From the NCBI GenBank assembly GCA_031763025.1, contig JASSKH010000012.1:744001-808000 (forward strand): a stretch of 64,000 bases of DNA, written 5' to 3'. This document shows positions 32,691 to 45,260 of this stretch, piece by piece. A program made the translations under genes and the position numbers. Source of the DNA: Macrocystis pyrifera (taxonomy: Eukaryota; Sar; Phaeophyceae; Laminariales; Laminariaceae). Position 1 is the stretch's first letter; every line of letters begins with the position of its first letter. The notes below the pieces were generated by a model. The model ran no database searches, was not told where the DNA came from, and saw nothing but the letters and a program-made list of their open reading frames with translations.

Positions 32691-35195
32691 ATCACCCGGC
32701 TTGAGACCAGTCATGCCTCGTGGAATTACCTCTCGCCGAATTTTCCATGATAACATTCCGAATGATTCACATTCCGTTTGTGAATCTGGGTGAATCTATG
32801 CACTACGCATCGCCTTCCCTTAGCCTATCTCTCTGGGATTCCGACGCTTGAAGTTATCACCCGGCTTGAGACCAGTCATGTCTCGTGGAATTACCTCTCA
32901 CCGAATTTTCCCTGATAACGTTGTTATCGCGCGGCTTGGGACCAGTCATGCCTCCAGGAATTACCTCTCACCGAACTTTCCAGACTAACATTCCGAATGA
33001 TTCACATTCCGTTTGTGAATCCGGGTGAATCTATGCACTACGCATCGCCTTCCCTTTGCCTATCTCTCTGGACTCCGACACTTGATGTTATCACCCGGCT
33101 TGAGACCAGTCATTCCTCGTGGAATTACCTCTCACCGAATTTTCCATGATAACATTGTTATTGCCCGGCTTGGGACCGGTCATGCCTCGTGGAATTACCT
33201 CTCACCGAACTTTCCATAAGAACATTGCGAATGATGCATATTCCGTTTGTGAATCTGGGTGAATCTAACGCATCGCCTTCCCCCAGCCTATCTCTCTGGG
33301 ATTCCGACACTTGATGTCATCACCCGGCTTGAGACCAGTCATGCCTCGTGGAATTACCTCTCACCGAGCTTTCCATGATAACATTGTTATCGCCCGGCTT
33401 GGGACCGGTCATGCCTCGTGGAATTACCTCTCACCGAACTTTCCATAAGAACATTGCGAATGATGCATATTCCGTTTGTGAATCTGGGTGAATCTAACGC
33501 ATCGCCTTCCTTCAGCCTAACTCTCTGGGATTCCGACACTTGATGTCATCACCCGGCTTGAGACCAGTCATGCCTCGTGGAATTACCTCTCGCCGAATTT
33601 TCCATGATAACATTCCGAATGATTCACATTCCGTTTGTGAATCTGGGTGAATCTATGCACTACGCATCGCCTTCCCTTAGCCTATCTCTCTGGGATTCCG
33701 ACGCTTGAAGTTATCACCCGGCTTGAGACCAGTCATGTCTCGTGGAATCACCTCTCACCGAATTTTCCCTGATAACGTTGTTATCGCGCGGCTTGGGACC
33801 AGTCATGCCTCGTGGAATTACCTCTCACCGAACTTTCCATAATAACATTCCGAATGATTCACATTCCGTTTGTGAATCCGGGTGAATCTATGCACTACGC
33901 ATCGCCTTCCCTTTGCCTATCTCTCTGGACTCCGACACTTGATGTTATCACCCGGCTTGAGACCAGTCATTCCTCGTGGAATTACCTCTCACCGAATTTT
34001 CCATGATAACATTGTTATCGCCCGGCTTGGGACCGGTCATGCCTCGTGGAATTACCTCTCACCGAACTTTCCATAATAACATTGCGAATGATGCATATTC
34101 CGTTTGTGAATCTGGGTGAATCTAACGCATCGCCTTCCCTCAGCCTATCTCTCTGGGATTCCGACACTTGATGTCATCACCCGGCTTGAGACCAGTCATG
34201 CCTCGTGGAATTACCTCTCGCCGAATTTTCCATGATAACATTCCGAATGATTCACATTCCGTTTGTGAATCTGGGTGAATCTATGCACTACGCTTCGCCT
34301 TCCCTTAGCCTATCTCTCTGGGATTCCGACGCTTGAAGTTATCACCCGGCTTGAGACCAGTCATGTCTCGTGGAATCACCTCTCACCGAATTTTCGCTGA
34401 TAACCTTGTTATCGCGCGGCTTGGGACCAGTCATGCCTCGTGGAATTACCTCTCACCGAACTTTCCAGACTAACATTCCGAATGATTCACATTCCGTTTG
34501 TGAATCCGGGTGAATCTATGCACTACGCATCGCCTTCCCTTTGCCTATCTCTCTGGACTCCGACACTTGATGTTATCACCCGGCTTGAGACCAGTCATTC
34601 CTCGTGGAATTACCTCTCACCGAATTTTCCATGATAACATTGTTATCGCCCGGCTTGGGACCGGTCATGCCTCGTGGAATTACCTCTCACCGAACTTTCC
34701 ATAATAACATTGCGAATGATGCATATTCCGTTTGTGAATCTGGGTGAATCTAACGCATCGCCTTCCCTCAGCCTATCTCTCTGGGATTCCGACACTTGAT
34801 GTCATCACCCGGCTTGAGACCAGTCATGCCTCGTGGAATTACCTCTCACCGAGCTTTCCATAATAACATTCCGAATGATGCACATTCCGTTTGTGAATCT
34901 GGGTGAATCTATGCACTACGCTTCGCCTTCCCTCAGCCAATCTCCCTGGGATTCCGACACTTGATGTTATCACCCGGCGTGAGACCAGTCATGCCTCGCG
35001 GAATTACCTCTCACTGAGCTTTCCATAATAACATTGGTATCGCCCGGCTTGAGACCAGTTATGCCTCGTGGAATTACCTCTCACCGAACTTTCCAGACTA
35101 ACATTCCGAATGATTCACGTTCTGTTTGTGAATCTGGGCGAATCTTTGCGTTATGCTTCGCCTTCCTTCAGCCTAACTCTCTGGGATTACGACGA
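32691..35195 (+). repeat. satellite, 235/159-bp units in a 628-bp higher-order repeat
   Basis: Units marked by CATTCCGAATGATTCAC or CATTGCGAATGATGCAT start near 32,754, 32,989, 33,223, 33,452, 33,611, 33,846, 34,080, 34,239, 34,474, 34,709, 34,867 and 35,102. Spacings are 235, 234, 229, 159, 235, 234, 159, 235, 235, 158, 235. The long unit holds two copies, the short unit one copy, of a 70-76-bp subunit (CCCGGCTTGAGACCAGTCAT...CTCTCACCGAA). The 235+235+159 pattern repeats as a 628-bp block. Repeated 64-codon frames are a by-product. Confidence 0.9.
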
Positions 35196-35199
35196 TATA

Positions 35200-36040
35200 C
35201 TACTGTTAGTTATCCCGTTCTCGGCCTGCCTCCTAGTCATATTGGTTGACCTGGCTTGTGTTTTTCGGAATAATATATATACCTCGCACAAGTAATCCAT
35301 TAATCATGCTCACCCAGATAATATCAGTATGACCTCTCATACTCGACTCTCCTGCGACTAAACAGCCGAAATAGACTGTACGCACGCAGTCCACCTTGGT
35401 GCGTTGTCTTGTGTAGTTATCGGTCAAAGCGAAACATGACGGCTTTCTCTTACGAGCCGTGCGTACTTTCTCGTCGATGAACACACTTATTAGTCACAAC
35501 TGAGTGGTCCGTTCGTTGGACATCATATTACGTTCTGGCACTACTGTCGTACCTGGTACGTATTACCGTGGCCTGGTCTTGTGTGTAGGTTATCTCTGTG
35601 CCTATGCACTGCGATACCAACGAACGTAGAATATATGAGATAAATACCCCTGGCATATGGTAGTACCTGTCAATTACTTGATGTACGACATACGCCCGAC
35701 CCATTGATCACTTGCCCGAGCAAGTGTTCCATAAATGTTGAGTCTGCACGTCCGACCAAATTCGTCACGCACGCAACTCCTGTTGGATGCATCGTGTGCT
35801 AACAGCAGAGTGTACCTTGACTTGATCCGTTTCGTCGATCTGTACACCTTAGAACAATCGGTTCTGTACGGGGTTTTGGAGACCATGCCTATCTTCTGTA
35901 TATATGCCTGGCTCCCGTTTGGTCCTGCTGCGCGAGACATTCGGTGGATAGGTGCTCGTACGATAAAGCTCAAGCTCCCATACTACGGCCATAAATATAA
36001 TACGGTGAGTGTATTCGTCGTTGCAACATGAGCGCCGGCC
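35200..36040. other. no gene recognised
   Basis: Unique-looking sequence between the satellite and the Copia remnant. The left LTR of the Copia element might be expected here, but no matching repeat was found to the right of that element. Confidence 0.4.
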
Positions 36041-36049
36041 GCAACTACC

Positions 36050-39000
36050 ATGCGCGTGAGTATGTCAACCGGACCAGATCCCCAAGAACATCAAGGGCAT
36101 CAAGTGTGGTGGAGATGGCCACCCAGGGAAGCCATCTTCCCCCCGGGTAGTGTACTCAATGTCCCTGGCATTTGTGTTATGGTTTTAGACCGTTGCAGGA
36201 GCTACGACGACTTGCGTTTTTGTATCAGCAGGGGCCGCGTCATTTACGGCCCCTCTGCCCGTCCTTAGCCAGACCCTGGAAGCAGGTGGCCCGAGTGAAA
36301 GTTGGAGGATTTTCAAGAAGTTCTATGCTCTCCAATCCGCCGCAGAGAAAGCTAGGCGTACACGAGCATGGTGCAGTTTCCAAATGAAGGATAGTGAACC
36401 ACCTAAGGAGTATTTAGCACGTGGTAGCGTGCTCAAGAGCCAGCTCGGTTCTTATGGAGTGGTCCCCTGTGAATTAGACGCTAACCACTAGGCCCGTAGC
36501 CTCACCCCTGCTGTTGGAGTTCAAAAAAACATTTTACTTACAAACGCAGATCTAAGCACCAACGCACTTGATAATGTCGTCCTCAGTGCTCATGTAGAGA
36601 TACAGATGGCAAGGGAGAAATATACTAAGGTTCGGAACGGGACACGCACTTGTTGCTCCTGACGCGAGTCGAGGCATTGGGAGTGCACAAAATGACGGAA
36701 GAGATTGAAAAAGCGGACGCGGGAGGAGGTGGAGGAACTAGGATAAAGGCGGGCAGCATCAGCAGCAGCATCAGCAGCGGCATCAGCAACAATGTCAACA
36801 GCAGCGTCAGCGTCAGCAGCAGCAGAAGTACGGAAACGGACGTGGTTGTGGTAGGTGGCACGGAGCGCCACAGGAGTGGGGCGCTGGAGGCAGAGGGAGC
36901 GGTGGATTGGAAGGGAATGGAAGGAATGGGGAAGGTTTGTGTGCAAGCAGTTGCGGGTAGGGAGAGAGGTCGGCCTTCTTCCCCTCGCCCTCCCGGCGCC
37001 TATGACTTTCACCTATATCCGACGAATGTCCCCTGTCCGTTTGGCAACCATCCGCCGGTGAAGCGGCCGACACCGCCCAAGTGTTGCGAGAACTGCAGCG
37101 AGTTGGGACTTTTAAATAAGCATTGCACATGGAGGGTGGACCGAGGCCAGTCTATGAACCCCGGATCCACACCACCACGTCCAGACAGCACCCATACAGC
37201 GCGCAACAGACAGCCGCCGTGGAAGCAGGGCTATGGTCACACAAACATCGTTGTCCCGTTTTCTTGAGCACCATACTACGCCGTCGACGACGAACCCGCT
37301 CCTAGACACCGCGACGAAGGCACCTACAGCAACTACAGTGACGACGGCGACTACAGCTACGATAATCAGAAACAGCCACACCCGTCACCGCCGTCGCTGC
37401 CGCCGCGGAGGTTTGAGAAACCGCCGGAGAACAACAACTACGTCCAACAGCATGAACCACCACCACCAGCCGCCGCCACAGATTCAGCAGCCGCCTGAGT
37501 ACCACAGCTACGTCCAACCAAATCAACCGCCCCCCCCCGCCGCCGCAACTCCTACACCACCAACACACTTCCCGTCATGCCGCGTTCCCCTCTCTTCGCC
37601 AGCTCCTGTGCCATCTTCACCCCACCAGAGTGGACTGCATTGTCTGATGGCAAGATTGGTGCCACAAAGCGTGTCTTATCTGAGTTGGTGTCTGGTAGAG
37701 TAGGCGTTTCTGGGTTTGCACTTGCTGGTCAGAATGGCGGTACAGGTGGGGGAAGAGATGCTGGGGGACCGGCTGGTAGCGAGTTTTGAGTGTCAGGCAA
37801 CGGAGCCACAAACGGTATCACTAGCGACGCTCGTAATGGCTACGACTGGGTAGACATCCCCTCCGGGAAGGACAAGGTGATGATAGAAAATGTCAAGGCC
37901 ATACGAGTGATTGGAGGAGCCACAAACCGTTTCACTAGCGACGCTCGTACTGTCTATAACCGGGTAGACATCCCCTCCGGGAAGGACAAGGTGGTGATAG
38001 AGAATGTCAAGGCCATATGAGTGATTGCAGTAGGCAGTCTCAACCTAGCGATGCACTCGAAGACTGATTTTGACGTTAGGTATACGGGTGTTTATATTCC
38101 GCACGGTATCGGATCTACCGGCTTTCCGTCCATAACGCACAATCGATGCAGACGCTCACCCTCGACAAGGATGGTGTACACCTTTTATCACCGCCTGATA
38201 TTTCCCGGAGATGACACGGGTTCGTGCCTATACGCGACCCGGATGAACCCAACCCCATCAAACGGAAAGACTGTTGTGCCTGCTTTATCTGGTGTTCCAA
38301 TACCTCCCCCTCCGATCTCCTAGGAATCGTCACTTGGTAGTTTGTCCCCTCCCCTCCCTCTTGAGAGCCCCCCACCCCCTCCTCGCCTGATGTAGACAGG
38401 GCAGGGCATGCGGATTTAGGTTTCCCGCCTGCCATCAATGGCGTAGTACCGTTAGAATCGAAATTCACGCCTGCCGTTGGAGGCGTCGTGCCTGTGAATT
38501 CGATATTCCCGCCCCCCATTGTAGGCGTTGTGCATGTGGATTCAGGTTTCCCGCACGCCCGGCATTAGTAATGTAGTACCTTTGGACTCGAGAATCCCGC
38601 CGGCCGTTGGAGGCATCGTGGTAATTCGAGATTCCCGCCCGCCATTGAAGGCATAGTGCCTGTGAGTTCGTGTTTCCCGCCCGCCATTGGAGACGCAGTG
38701 ATTGTGAGTTCGTGTTTCTCGCCCACCGCTTCATGGTAAGCTGGTGTAGAACCATCGGTGCCGACCCCATCAGCATCGTTTCCTTTATATGTGTACTCAC
38801 AAGGAATAGACCACACCAACGACTTTGTATGGACGGCTCTCCGTATGCCCGTGCTGCCATTGTCGGCGGCGGCCGCCGAGGGGAGATCATTGTACGCCAC
38901 CGCACCGACAACGTCACCCGGATACAGCATCGACAACGTGTCTCCACCGTCGCAACCACCGGCTCCGCCATGGCCGCCACTAAAATCGCCGTAGCTACGC

Positions 39001-40960
39001 TTCCGTCGACACCGCCACCGCTCGCACCGTCGGAACCACTGTCCTGGTTGCTGCCAACACCACCGCTATAACCGGTGCAAAAGCCGCCTGCCTTGTCGTT
39101 GTCACTGCCGGGGGCCTACGTTGCCCTTCGCCGCCGCTCTTCCGTGGCAGCACACGGAACCGCAGCGATTGTCCGGTCAAACTCGTTCTAACACGGGCCA
39201 ATTCCCAGCGACGACAGTGGTTTACCCCTCAACCACGAGGGAGCCACCTCCCCGTCGCCAGCGGATATCCACCAGGGCCTTAGCCACCGCGTCGGCCTCT
39301 TGTCGACGATGAACAAGACGGCACTTATTTTCGATGTTGAATACACGAGGAGCCGTCGACGCCGGCCGCCGCAAAGAACCGCCGCAGGTTGCGGGTCACG
39401 ATCAACCGCCGTCCTAGGCTGGGGGGCCCGGGGGATACCGTGTGTTTTGTCGGCGTGACTTGCTACTCGCGATGACATTGGGGCCGCTTCGGACGACCAG
39501 AGACCGCCTTATATACCACCGGATTTGCCGCGCTGCTACACGCAAGTGCCTCAATGTTCCCAAGAGCCTAAAGGAAGCCACGCCCAGCTTCGGTAGGATT
39601 CGACGGGGTGCGAGTAGTATAGATCGCTGGATTCGGGGACGTTGGAAGCAGTGTAGCAATCAGTGGACAACTTCATCAACGAAAAGTTTGTTTTTGACGA
39701 GAAGGCCGACGAGTACGGCTGGCCAATCAAACCTAAGGCAAGACTTGTAGCGAGGAGGGATCAGCGGGGAATTAAATGTTATTTTGGACAATTGTTGGCG
39801 CCCACCGTTGCCGTCTCGAGTATTCGGATGCTGACAGCTATGGCCTGTGAACTAGATCTCGACTCGTGCCCCTTTGACGTTTGGACAGGCTTTCGTGCAA
39901 TCTGATCTCGAGGAAAATACGTTCGTGCGTTTGATTCAGGGTTGGGGAAGATTGTCAGGGAATATAATGAGACTGGACAAGAGTCTATACGGCCCAAAAC
40001 AGGCGTCGAGGCAGTGGCACGCGCATCTTGCTACATGTTTGCCTAAGTTAGGTTTCATGCAATGCCTGGCCGATGCATGCGGTTTTCATTTCATGGATGA
40101 GTGTAGTACAGTGATGTTCAAAGTTGTTCATGTGGATGACATATTAGCAGTAGGAGAGAAGGCGAGGTGCGACCAGTTAGGTAGAGACTTGAACCAGATC
40201 GTTCCGGTCAAGAACCTCTGAGAGTTGCGTTGGTATCTGGGTGTTTCTAAGAAATGGATTGGGAGAATGGCACAATGAAGATTTCTCAGCAGACGTTCGC
40301 TGAGCAGTTGGCAACAAAGTACGTGGTAGAGTACGGTAAGAGTGTCCCGCTCCCTGTTGGTACGAGACTTGCGGATTTCGACAAGAACGAAGCACCCGGG
40401 GATTGGCCGTTTCATGGGTTGGTAGGTACACTAATGTGGCTATCAACCCCGACCCGGCCAGACATTTCCGACGCAGTAAAATCAGTGGCTAGGTATTGCG
40501 CCGCTCCAGAGTTTTTACACCGGAGGGCAGCGCTGAATATATTGCGGTATGCGAGGAGGACGAGTTCATACGGGATTACATTTCAGAGAGGTACAGTAGG
40601 AGGTTTGAGCATTCAGGTGGTTGCTGACGTAGACTGTGCAAGTGTACCAGCTTATAGGAGGCCAGTTTCTGGAGGACTAGTCATGTGCGGGGGTGCTTGC
40701 TTGCCTTGGTTCTCTAGGACCCAGAAATGCGTCACGCTCACTACAACTGAGGCCGAGTACGTAGTGCTTGCAGGCGTTATCAAGGAAGTGCTGTTTGTCA
40801 GGCACGTCTGGCGGTTTTTGTGGTCGGGATGCCATGCATACCAGTGTTTGAGGATATTGAGGGTGCCGTGCAGCTTGCGCAGAACACCACCCCAAACTCT
40901 CGATCAAAGCATATTGACGTGCGGCACCACATTCTAAGGGACCTAGTAGCGAGAATATAG
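36050..40960 (+). mobile_element. Copia-family LTR retrotransposon, broken
   Basis: Plus-strand remnants appear in Copia order. A Gag-like part holds EPPKEYLARGSVLKSQLG (about 36,280-36,470). It is followed by a CAG-repeat and Arg/Gly-rich Gag tail (about 36,750-36,960) and a zinc-knuckle-like cysteine cluster (about 37,080). A protease region has words such as VDIPSGKDKVVIENVKA and is partly duplicated (about 37,800-38,030). Reverse transcriptase (about 39,660-40,220) shows KARLVARR, KSLYGPKQASRQWH and HVDDILAVG. RNase H (about 40,250-40,940) shows TTTEAEYV. Little integrase is recognisable. It is a fossil with several breaks, and flanking LTRs were not found. Confidence 0.85.
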
Positions 40961-41428
40961 ATAACTATCACGCATGTACCGTCTCCTTTTTCAGCACGAA
41001 TATTTCTTAACCAGAGCGATATCTCGGGAGTCGTTACCTTGCGATGAATTTTGACTCTGAAGTTGAGATTTGACTTCCCCAATTCTAGAACTTGATTTTT
41101 GAATTTTAGGTTGGATTTTTAGGGTTGAGATATAGCGATACGATATGTATTTGGATACAATTTGTTCTGATTTTTGATGATTGGAAACTGAGATTGGTGA
41201 CTGGTTTGCGGTCGTTAGGATCTTGTACTGATGTTTGGACTACTACTGTCATATGAGAGTTTGTTGGGTTTTTTAACAACTGGAAGAAGGCGCAAATGGG
41301 GCAAATCAACTACTAGTATGATAAATAGACCTAGAACCCGTGCGTTGGAATTCGGCATTTGGATACGATTGAATTCATACTAAGGAGTACACTAAACGAG
41401 GAAGACAACACCACATACGTGTATTTAC
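40961..41428. other. no gene recognised
   Basis: AT-rich sequence after the Copia RNase H end, with many GATTTTTG and TTGAGAT words. It may include 3' sequence of that element, but no repeat partner was seen. Confidence 0.4.
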
Positions 41429-41905
41429 ACACCCTGTACAATAGACAATGGCCCTCGCAATAGCAATAGATTCTGGTGCAATGGACGAGTTTAATGCCGT
41501 CGGCAAAGTCTATCGGTTGGCATGTTCCCCTATCCATTGCCGTCGATAATTTCTATGGATAGGTTACGTCTCCAACATATTGTTCAGGCAGGAGTGTGCT
41601 GAAGTAGCCGGGTTGAAAGCTGTTGTCACCGACAATGGCTATCGACGAATAGCTTGCAGAATCTATTGCGGTCGACAGTGGCTATCGATGAACACATTTC
41701 TTGATCTATTGTGGCCGGCAATGACTATCGATCAATGCATTTCTTAATATATTGTGACCGGCAATGGGTATCGATGGGCATGTTTCTGAATCTATGGTGG
41801 CCAGCAATGGGTATCGATAAATGCATTTCATAATCTATTGTGGCCGGCAAATGCTATCGATGGACACCGTTGAGAATCCGTTGGGTTGCACAATGTCTAT
41901 CGATG
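41429..41905 (+). mobile_element. array-bearing element with ACACCCTG terminus
   Basis: It begins ACACCCTGTACAATAGACAA, like the element at 50,781. It then runs into an array (about 41,610-41,900) of units of about 50 bp with TCTATTGTGGCCGGCAATGG and CTATCGATG words. The right end is not clear. The same array words occur at 53,510-53,870, indicating a dispersed family. Confidence 0.5.
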
Positions 41906-41991
41906 CACACCATCACCCGCCTATTTCCACGAACGTTCCCTGATTTATTGAGCAAAGCAATAATTTGTGCCCCAGCAGTGTCATACATTAA

Positions 41992-42765
41992 TGTTACGGG
42001 AAGCGACCCTATGCGCATCACGATTATGTACACCTGTGTATTGTCCTATTATTGCGTGAGACATGGTATTAAAGCATGCATTTCATTCTATGGTCTGACC
42101 GGTGTGGGTTCCCGGAGATCATGGCAAAAGTCGGAGGGGTAGGTCAGGCGGGTGACTCACGAGCGTGCAGATAACGTTCCAAGCATTCAGGGCGAGTGTT
42201 CCGTGCGTTCAGAGCACGCGTTTCGTGCCAGGGATTCACAAGTTCATCACATGTTCTCAGTTTGGTTCAAGTCCGTGCTTTGCAGTGATCGACATACCCA
42301 GCTCCCCCAGAGCCCCCCGCACGTTTAGTCGATCCCCTTCTATACTTTCCTTCTGAAGAACTACAACTCCGGGTTCACAAATATAGTGGTGAAATGTCCA
42401 GTAGTGGACAAACCTTGATAGTAGGTCTTCCTGGGGTAGCTAATTAGGCACTCTCATTGGCTAGCGGTATGTTTTACGCCGCTTAATAAAATTTCGAGTA
42501 TTTCCCAGCCACAGCATCTCGAGTCATCCCGAGTCAACCTAGAGTCTTCCCAAGCATCCACGCCGGCCGAGCCAACCTAGAATCTTAACATGCACAGCAT
42601 ACCAGCACTGACCACTGGCATAGGGTTAGGGTTAGGGTTAGGGTTAGGGTTAGGCTTCGGGCCGGAGGGTCGGCCTCAGGCTTCAAGCGTCCAACGCAAA
42701 ACCCCCATAAAGATCTACTATCAAGGTCTGTCCACCCCTCGAGATGTCCCCTGCTTGCTGTGACA
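41992..42765 (-). mobile_element. 3' LTR of a minus-strand LTR element, with MITE insertion
   Basis: It is bounded TGTTACGGG...CTGTGACA on the plus strand and matches the repeat at 47,779-48,160 along its whole length, apart from a MITE (42,399-42,740 plus its 8-bp duplication) and a gain of about 40 bp near 42,015. By eye the two LTRs differ at roughly 5% of shared sites, so the element is fairly young. Orientation comes from the polypurine tract next to it and the primer-binding site next to its partner. Confidence 0.8.
42399..42740 (+). mobile_element. hAT-type MITE with telomere-like core, copy 2
   Basis: The ends CAGTAGTGGACAAACCTTGA and the inverse GACCTTGATAG-type right arm pair over about 30 bp. 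The flanking 8-bp duplication is GAAATGTC (42,391-42,398) and GAGATGTC (42,741-42,748), one mismatch. Five TTAGGG repeats lie at about 42,620-42,652. The partner LTR at 48,136-48,143 keeps the uninterrupted GAAATGTC site, proving the insertion limits. No coding capacity. Confidence 0.88.
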
Positions 42766-42774
42766 TCCCCCCAC
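42766..42774 (-). other. polypurine tract of the LTR element
   Basis: On the minus strand GTGGGGGGA lies directly before the TGTCA start of the LTR at 41,992-42,765. That is the expected place for a plus-strand primer tract. Confidence 0.7.
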
Positions 42775-43019
42775 GTTCGATGTCGTCAGGCCGAAACAAC
42801 GAATCGTTAAAAGTAAACCCGAAGAGCAGAAAATTACTCTTCAAGATAACAGTAGAAAAAGCAAAATTCCCAGGGCATCTCGGGAAGGTAAAATTAGGAA
42901 TCCGAATAGCTCAAAATTCCCCCCTAACGTTTGTCTGGCTGTCTCTGTGCGGATATATTACATTTAGGTTAATGGTGTGCTTTGCTTCTGGCGATGATCT
43001 CAACTTCCCTACATTGAGT

Positions 43020-43570
43020 GTGGATGTGCTTTACGAATGTGGAGGTGGTTTCGTAGATGGGTTTACCGCTGGCTGCAACACGTTCATGACGCGTCATCGT
43101 TACATTCTGGTCTCCTCCAATGGTGTAAAGTTCTATTTCGTATACTTCGCGTGCTTCAACGTATTCGCAATACTCGTAGCGAATGTGGGGTGGATTTGTA
43201 TATGAGTTCACCACGGGCCGTCAGAAATTCATAATAGGTCCTCTTTGTACTTTCGCCTCCTCCCATTGCATAAAGTTCTGCTTCGCATGCTTCGCGTGCT
43301 TCAATACCCTGACACTACCCAAGGTTATTGTCTGATTCCGAGTAAGTAAGTCGTTTGAAGTACTGACGTTTACTCAACTCACTGGCACTAGCGAATGTGG
43401 AGGTGGCTTTGTATAAGGGTTTGCCACGGCGGTAAGAGATTCATGATGGGTCCGCTTTCTACTTTCGCATCTTCCTATGGGATAGAGTTGTATTTCGCAT
43501 ACTTCGCGTGCTTCAATTATTATCTGGTTCCTAGTAAGTCGTTTGAAGGTACTGACGTTTACTGCACCCC
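43020..43570 (+). repeat. tandem repeat, about 150-200-bp unit, three copies
   Basis: GAATGTGGAGGTGG(C/T)TT followed by TTCATGA(C/T), TACTTTCGCxTCxTCC and TTCGCATACTTCGCGTGCTTCAA recurs near 43,037, 43,183 and 43,395. The middle copy is the most worn. Confidence 0.7.
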
Positions 43571-43589
43571 CCCTGCATGAACACTGTCC

Positions 43590-43935
43590 ACTGGAGCGAC
43601 TCTTTTGCGCTAAAATTCAATCATGAGTGCTATACGGCGTTCGTTTACAACCACTTTCGAATCATACCCCTCGCGTACCGGTTTTGGTGGAAATATTTAC
43701 AGAAACGTTGTGACACCACCCCAGCACGGGAACTGTCACACGATACTCCAATCGGTGCAGATAAGATGACTATTTATAGTCGACGTTGGGAACCGCATCA
43801 AATGACAATATCAACACGATGCGACTCTTTCGTACTAGATCAGTCATGAGTCCTGAACGGCGTTCGCCCACAACCATTTTCAAATCGTACCCCTCGAATA
43901 CCAGTTTTGGTCGAAGTAGGTGGAGAAACACCCAC
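43590..43935 (+). repeat. direct repeat pair of about 110 bp
   Basis: GCGACTCTTT...CATGAGTGCTATACGGCGTTCG...ACCCCTCGCGTACCGGTTTTGG (43,597-43,690) matches GCGACTCTTT...CATGAGTCCTGAACGGCGTTCG...ACCCCTCGAATACCAGTTTTGG (43,820-43,915). About 225 bp separates corresponding points. Confidence 0.7.
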
Positions 43936-43974
43936 CGCTCGCCTTTGTCATGAAGACGGCATTCAATCTCTAAA

Positions 43975-44214
43975 AGGTGGCACGGTTCTCTAGTATCCTT
44001 TACGCAACATATACCCAAGGTGAGTGCATATAAATTGAAGGTGGTACGATGCTATAGTATCCATTGCCGATTATGTAACGGAGTAAACACAAACCGAAAA
44101 AGCGGCACGGTTTTCTAGTATCCTTACCCAACATGTACCCAAGGTGAGTGCATATAAATTGAAGGTGGTACAATGCTATAGTATCCATTGCCGAATATGT
44201 ACTGGGGTAAACAC
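43975..44214 (+). repeat. tandem duplication, about 120-bp unit
   Basis: GGTGAGTGCATATAAATTGA and GCTATAGTATCCATTGCCGA occur twice, at about 44,019-44,070 and 44,139-44,192. GGCACGGTT(C/T)TCTAGTATCC precedes each. Identity is high. Confidence 0.8.
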
Positions 44215-45090
44215 AAACCGAACCCCCCCGAACCTGACAAAACACACGTCTCGGGGGAGAGCTCACCATCATCTGCCCCTGCAATCACAAGTGCTCGCCT
44301 TCACTTCCGTCAAGGTGTTATGCCTTCAGTGCTTTTACCTGCACTGAACTCAACCCACGGGGGCGCTCACCCCGCCACAAACCCAGACCCCCTGCGCACT
44401 CAGCAGCACACAAGCCTACCAAACCCCTGGAAAACCCACAGCATGCAAACCTGAAGGAGGGGCTCACCTTCACCTCCCCTCTTGGCGATAGCATAATGGC
44501 AAGCGCTTACGTCCACTGTCAAAGGTGCTACACTCATCAGTGCTCACCTTCACTGACGTCATCTCGGGGGGCTCACCTCGCTAGGCCGCCTGCTAGGAAT
44601 GACAACGTGCTCACTCCCCATCAAGGTAGCATACGAAGAGTATCAAGTTATTTATAAACCCAACCCAGAACACCCGTCGCAGGGGAGAGCTCACACCATC
44701 ATCATATACCCCTGCAATGACAAGTGCCCACCTTCACTGCCGAGGTGCTGTGCCCTGAGTGCTTACCTGCACCGAACTCAACCTACCGCGGCGCTCACTT
44801 TGACATTAATCCAGACCCCAGGATACTCAGCAGCACACAAGCCTACCCAACCTCTGGAAAACCCACAGCATGCAAACCTGAGGGCGGGGCTCACCTCACC
44901 TCCCCTCTTGGCGATAGCATGATGACAAGTGCTTACGTCCACTTTTAAGGTGCTACGCTCACAAGTGCTCACTTCCACTGAGGTCATCTCGGGGGCGCTC
45001 ACCTCGCAATGCGCCTGCTAGTACTGACAACGTGCTCACTCCCCGGCATGCTACCAGACTCAGAGCACCAAGTAATCTATGAACCCACCC
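44215..45090 (+). repeat. tandem duplication, about 440-bp unit
   Basis: GGGGAGAGCTCACACCATCAT, ACTCAGCAGCACACAAGCCT, CCCACAGCATGCAAACCTGA and ACCTCCCCTCTTGGCGATAG occur once in each unit. The first is at about 44,215-44,655 and the second at about 44,656-45,090. No coding signal. Confidence 0.85.
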
Positions 45091-45260
45091 CCCCCCCCTT
45101 GTTTAGTGTGTTATGACATAGCATCGACAAAACAAGTCCGTTTGAAGGCTGGCCCAGCTCTTAGTGCCAGTAAGTAAATTAAATAATATCATGGTAGTTT
45201 GCAGAGTCTGTCCAGGACAACATGTCCGCTTATACTCGTGTAGGTGTTTTGGTTTTAGTG

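Noticed and set aside
33025-34704. Identical 64-codon frames recurring in the satellite
   Set aside because: They follow from identical repeat units. Neighbouring diverged units do not keep the frame.
36455-36515. tRNA-like word CTAGTGGTTAGCGTCTAATTC on the minus strand
   Set aside because: It resembles an A box, but no B box or cloverleaf follows. It may be a truncated SINE head, but support is too weak to list.
36650-37267. 205-codon open frame rich in Ser, Ile and Gly
   Set aside because: It is an alternative frame of the CAG-repeat Gag tail of the Copia fossil; another frame gives the Gln and Arg/Gly-rich reading expected there.
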